From the NCBI GenBank assembly GCA_905331475.1, contig CAJNYU010000213.1, forward strand, positions 1 through 64,000: a DNA stretch of 64,000 nt, read 5' to 3'. Every line of letters begins with the position of its first letter. Position 1 is the stretch's first letter. Below the pieces are notes generated by a model. That model was not told where the DNA came from, ran no database searches, and saw nothing but the letters and a program-made list of their open reading frames with translations. The position numbers were made by a program, and so were the translations under genes. This DNA is from Rotaria socialis. Lineage: Eukaryota; Rotifera; Eurotatoria; Philodinida; Philodinidae. Below are positions 63,387 through 64,000 of this stretch, piece after piece.

Positions 63387-64000
63387 GGAATGAAACAAAA
63401 CAATAATATGAGACTTATAGTAAATATCAGGTAAAACAATGAATATAAGTTTTCATTGATATTTTCTATGAGAAAGAAAGAAAACTTGTTATATGATTCT
63501 CGAACAAGAATAGGCAATAGGTTTCCTTAGAGAAAAGTGAAAATAAAAACAACAAGGGAGAATGAGAAAATACTACATAGTTTAACTGATTGAACGCATG
63601 CGTAGACCATCGAGATATTAAACATCTATGCAAAACTATTTTTGTTGATTACGTGTTGCATGTAAGCGTGTGTCATTTGTCGTATAATAATTTAGACAAA
63701 ACAGAAATATAAAGAACTTAAATCCTATTATCAGCCAGTATAAAACTCTTCCATGTCTCAAGAGAAAAGAACAAAAAAACAATTATTGTTATGGTTAAAT
63801 ATTTATCTGTTTGGAAAATATAGAAAATGTATTTGTTTTCTTTTTTTATTTGAATACTTCGATCGTCAATGCCTGTTAACCACAGTGCATATTCCAGACC
63901 GGATACAGGATTTGAATTTTGTTGACAAGAAATATCCTTGTTATTCGTTGATCAAATTGAATGTCGATAGAAACTTTTCAGTTGTTACCTTTAGAATGTT
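63387..64000. other. Upstream flank of the claudin-like gene
   Basis: AT-rich sequence to the window edge. No coding exon is recognised; it should include the promoter or a 5' UTR of the claudin-like gene. Confidence 0.35.

Noticed and set aside
1-64000. CRISPR arrays, rRNA genes, viral or reverse-transcriptase fragments, spliced-leader genes
   Set aside because: I looked for regularly spaced repeats and familiar protein or RNA blocks and saw none; a profile search would be needed to exclude diverged remnants.

Overview
The window is nuclear DNA of an invertebrate animal. It is AT-rich, the genes are split by many short GT-AG introns (often 50-100 nt), and the recognisable proteins are metazoan: importin-7/8, profilin, ARL1, S-adenosylmethionine synthetase, a TMEM24/C2CD2L-type lipid-transfer protein and a claudin-superfamily protein. 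Compact introns plus many short inverted-repeat elements would fit a bdelloid rotifer, but nothing in the window proves the lineage and I hold that assignment weakly.

Layout. 1-1182: a complete inverted-repeat mobile element of higher GC content, with 46-bp perfect termini. 1273-4030: two tandem AIG1/GIMAP-like GTPases on the plus strand, each membrane anchored; the first carries a long tail rich in N-glycosylation sequons. 4681-4831: a 151-bp MITE flanked by TTAA. 5422-13259 (minus): importin-7/8, for which I could join all 19 exons into a 1081-residue frame. 14197-14681: profilin (three exons), divergent from the importin. 16935-17955: a roughly 1-kb foldback element. 18884-19490: ARL1. 21429-22014 (minus): a 3CxxC zinc-finger protein. 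22187-22517: a second foldback element. 23921-25434: S-adenosylmethionine synthetase. 27061-28317: a broken mitochondrial-type 3-ketoacyl-CoA thiolase copy. 29803-32751: an unrecognised multi-pass membrane protein. 33011-41211: a TMEM24/C2CD2L-like SMP-C2 protein with three basic patches near its C-terminus. 43795-45456 (minus): a DUF3504 (Crypton recombinase-derived) protein of the ZMYM/QRICH1/KIAA1958 type. 49141-49357: another MITE. 50088-55561: a 1012-residue glutamine-rich, disordered protein with a conserved C-terminal block. 57169-58167 (minus): an intronless serine-rich protein. 60958-61221: a small single-pass membrane protein, convergent with a four-pass claudin-like gene at 61332-63386 (minus).

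These are independent eukaryotic genes rather than an operon. The genes most worth attention are the two GTPases at the left edge (an accessory, possibly immune family), the pair of neighbouring membrane proteins at 29.8-41.2 kb, and the domesticated-recombinase gene. The remaining intergenic DNA is AT-rich, with scattered short open frames that look like noise.
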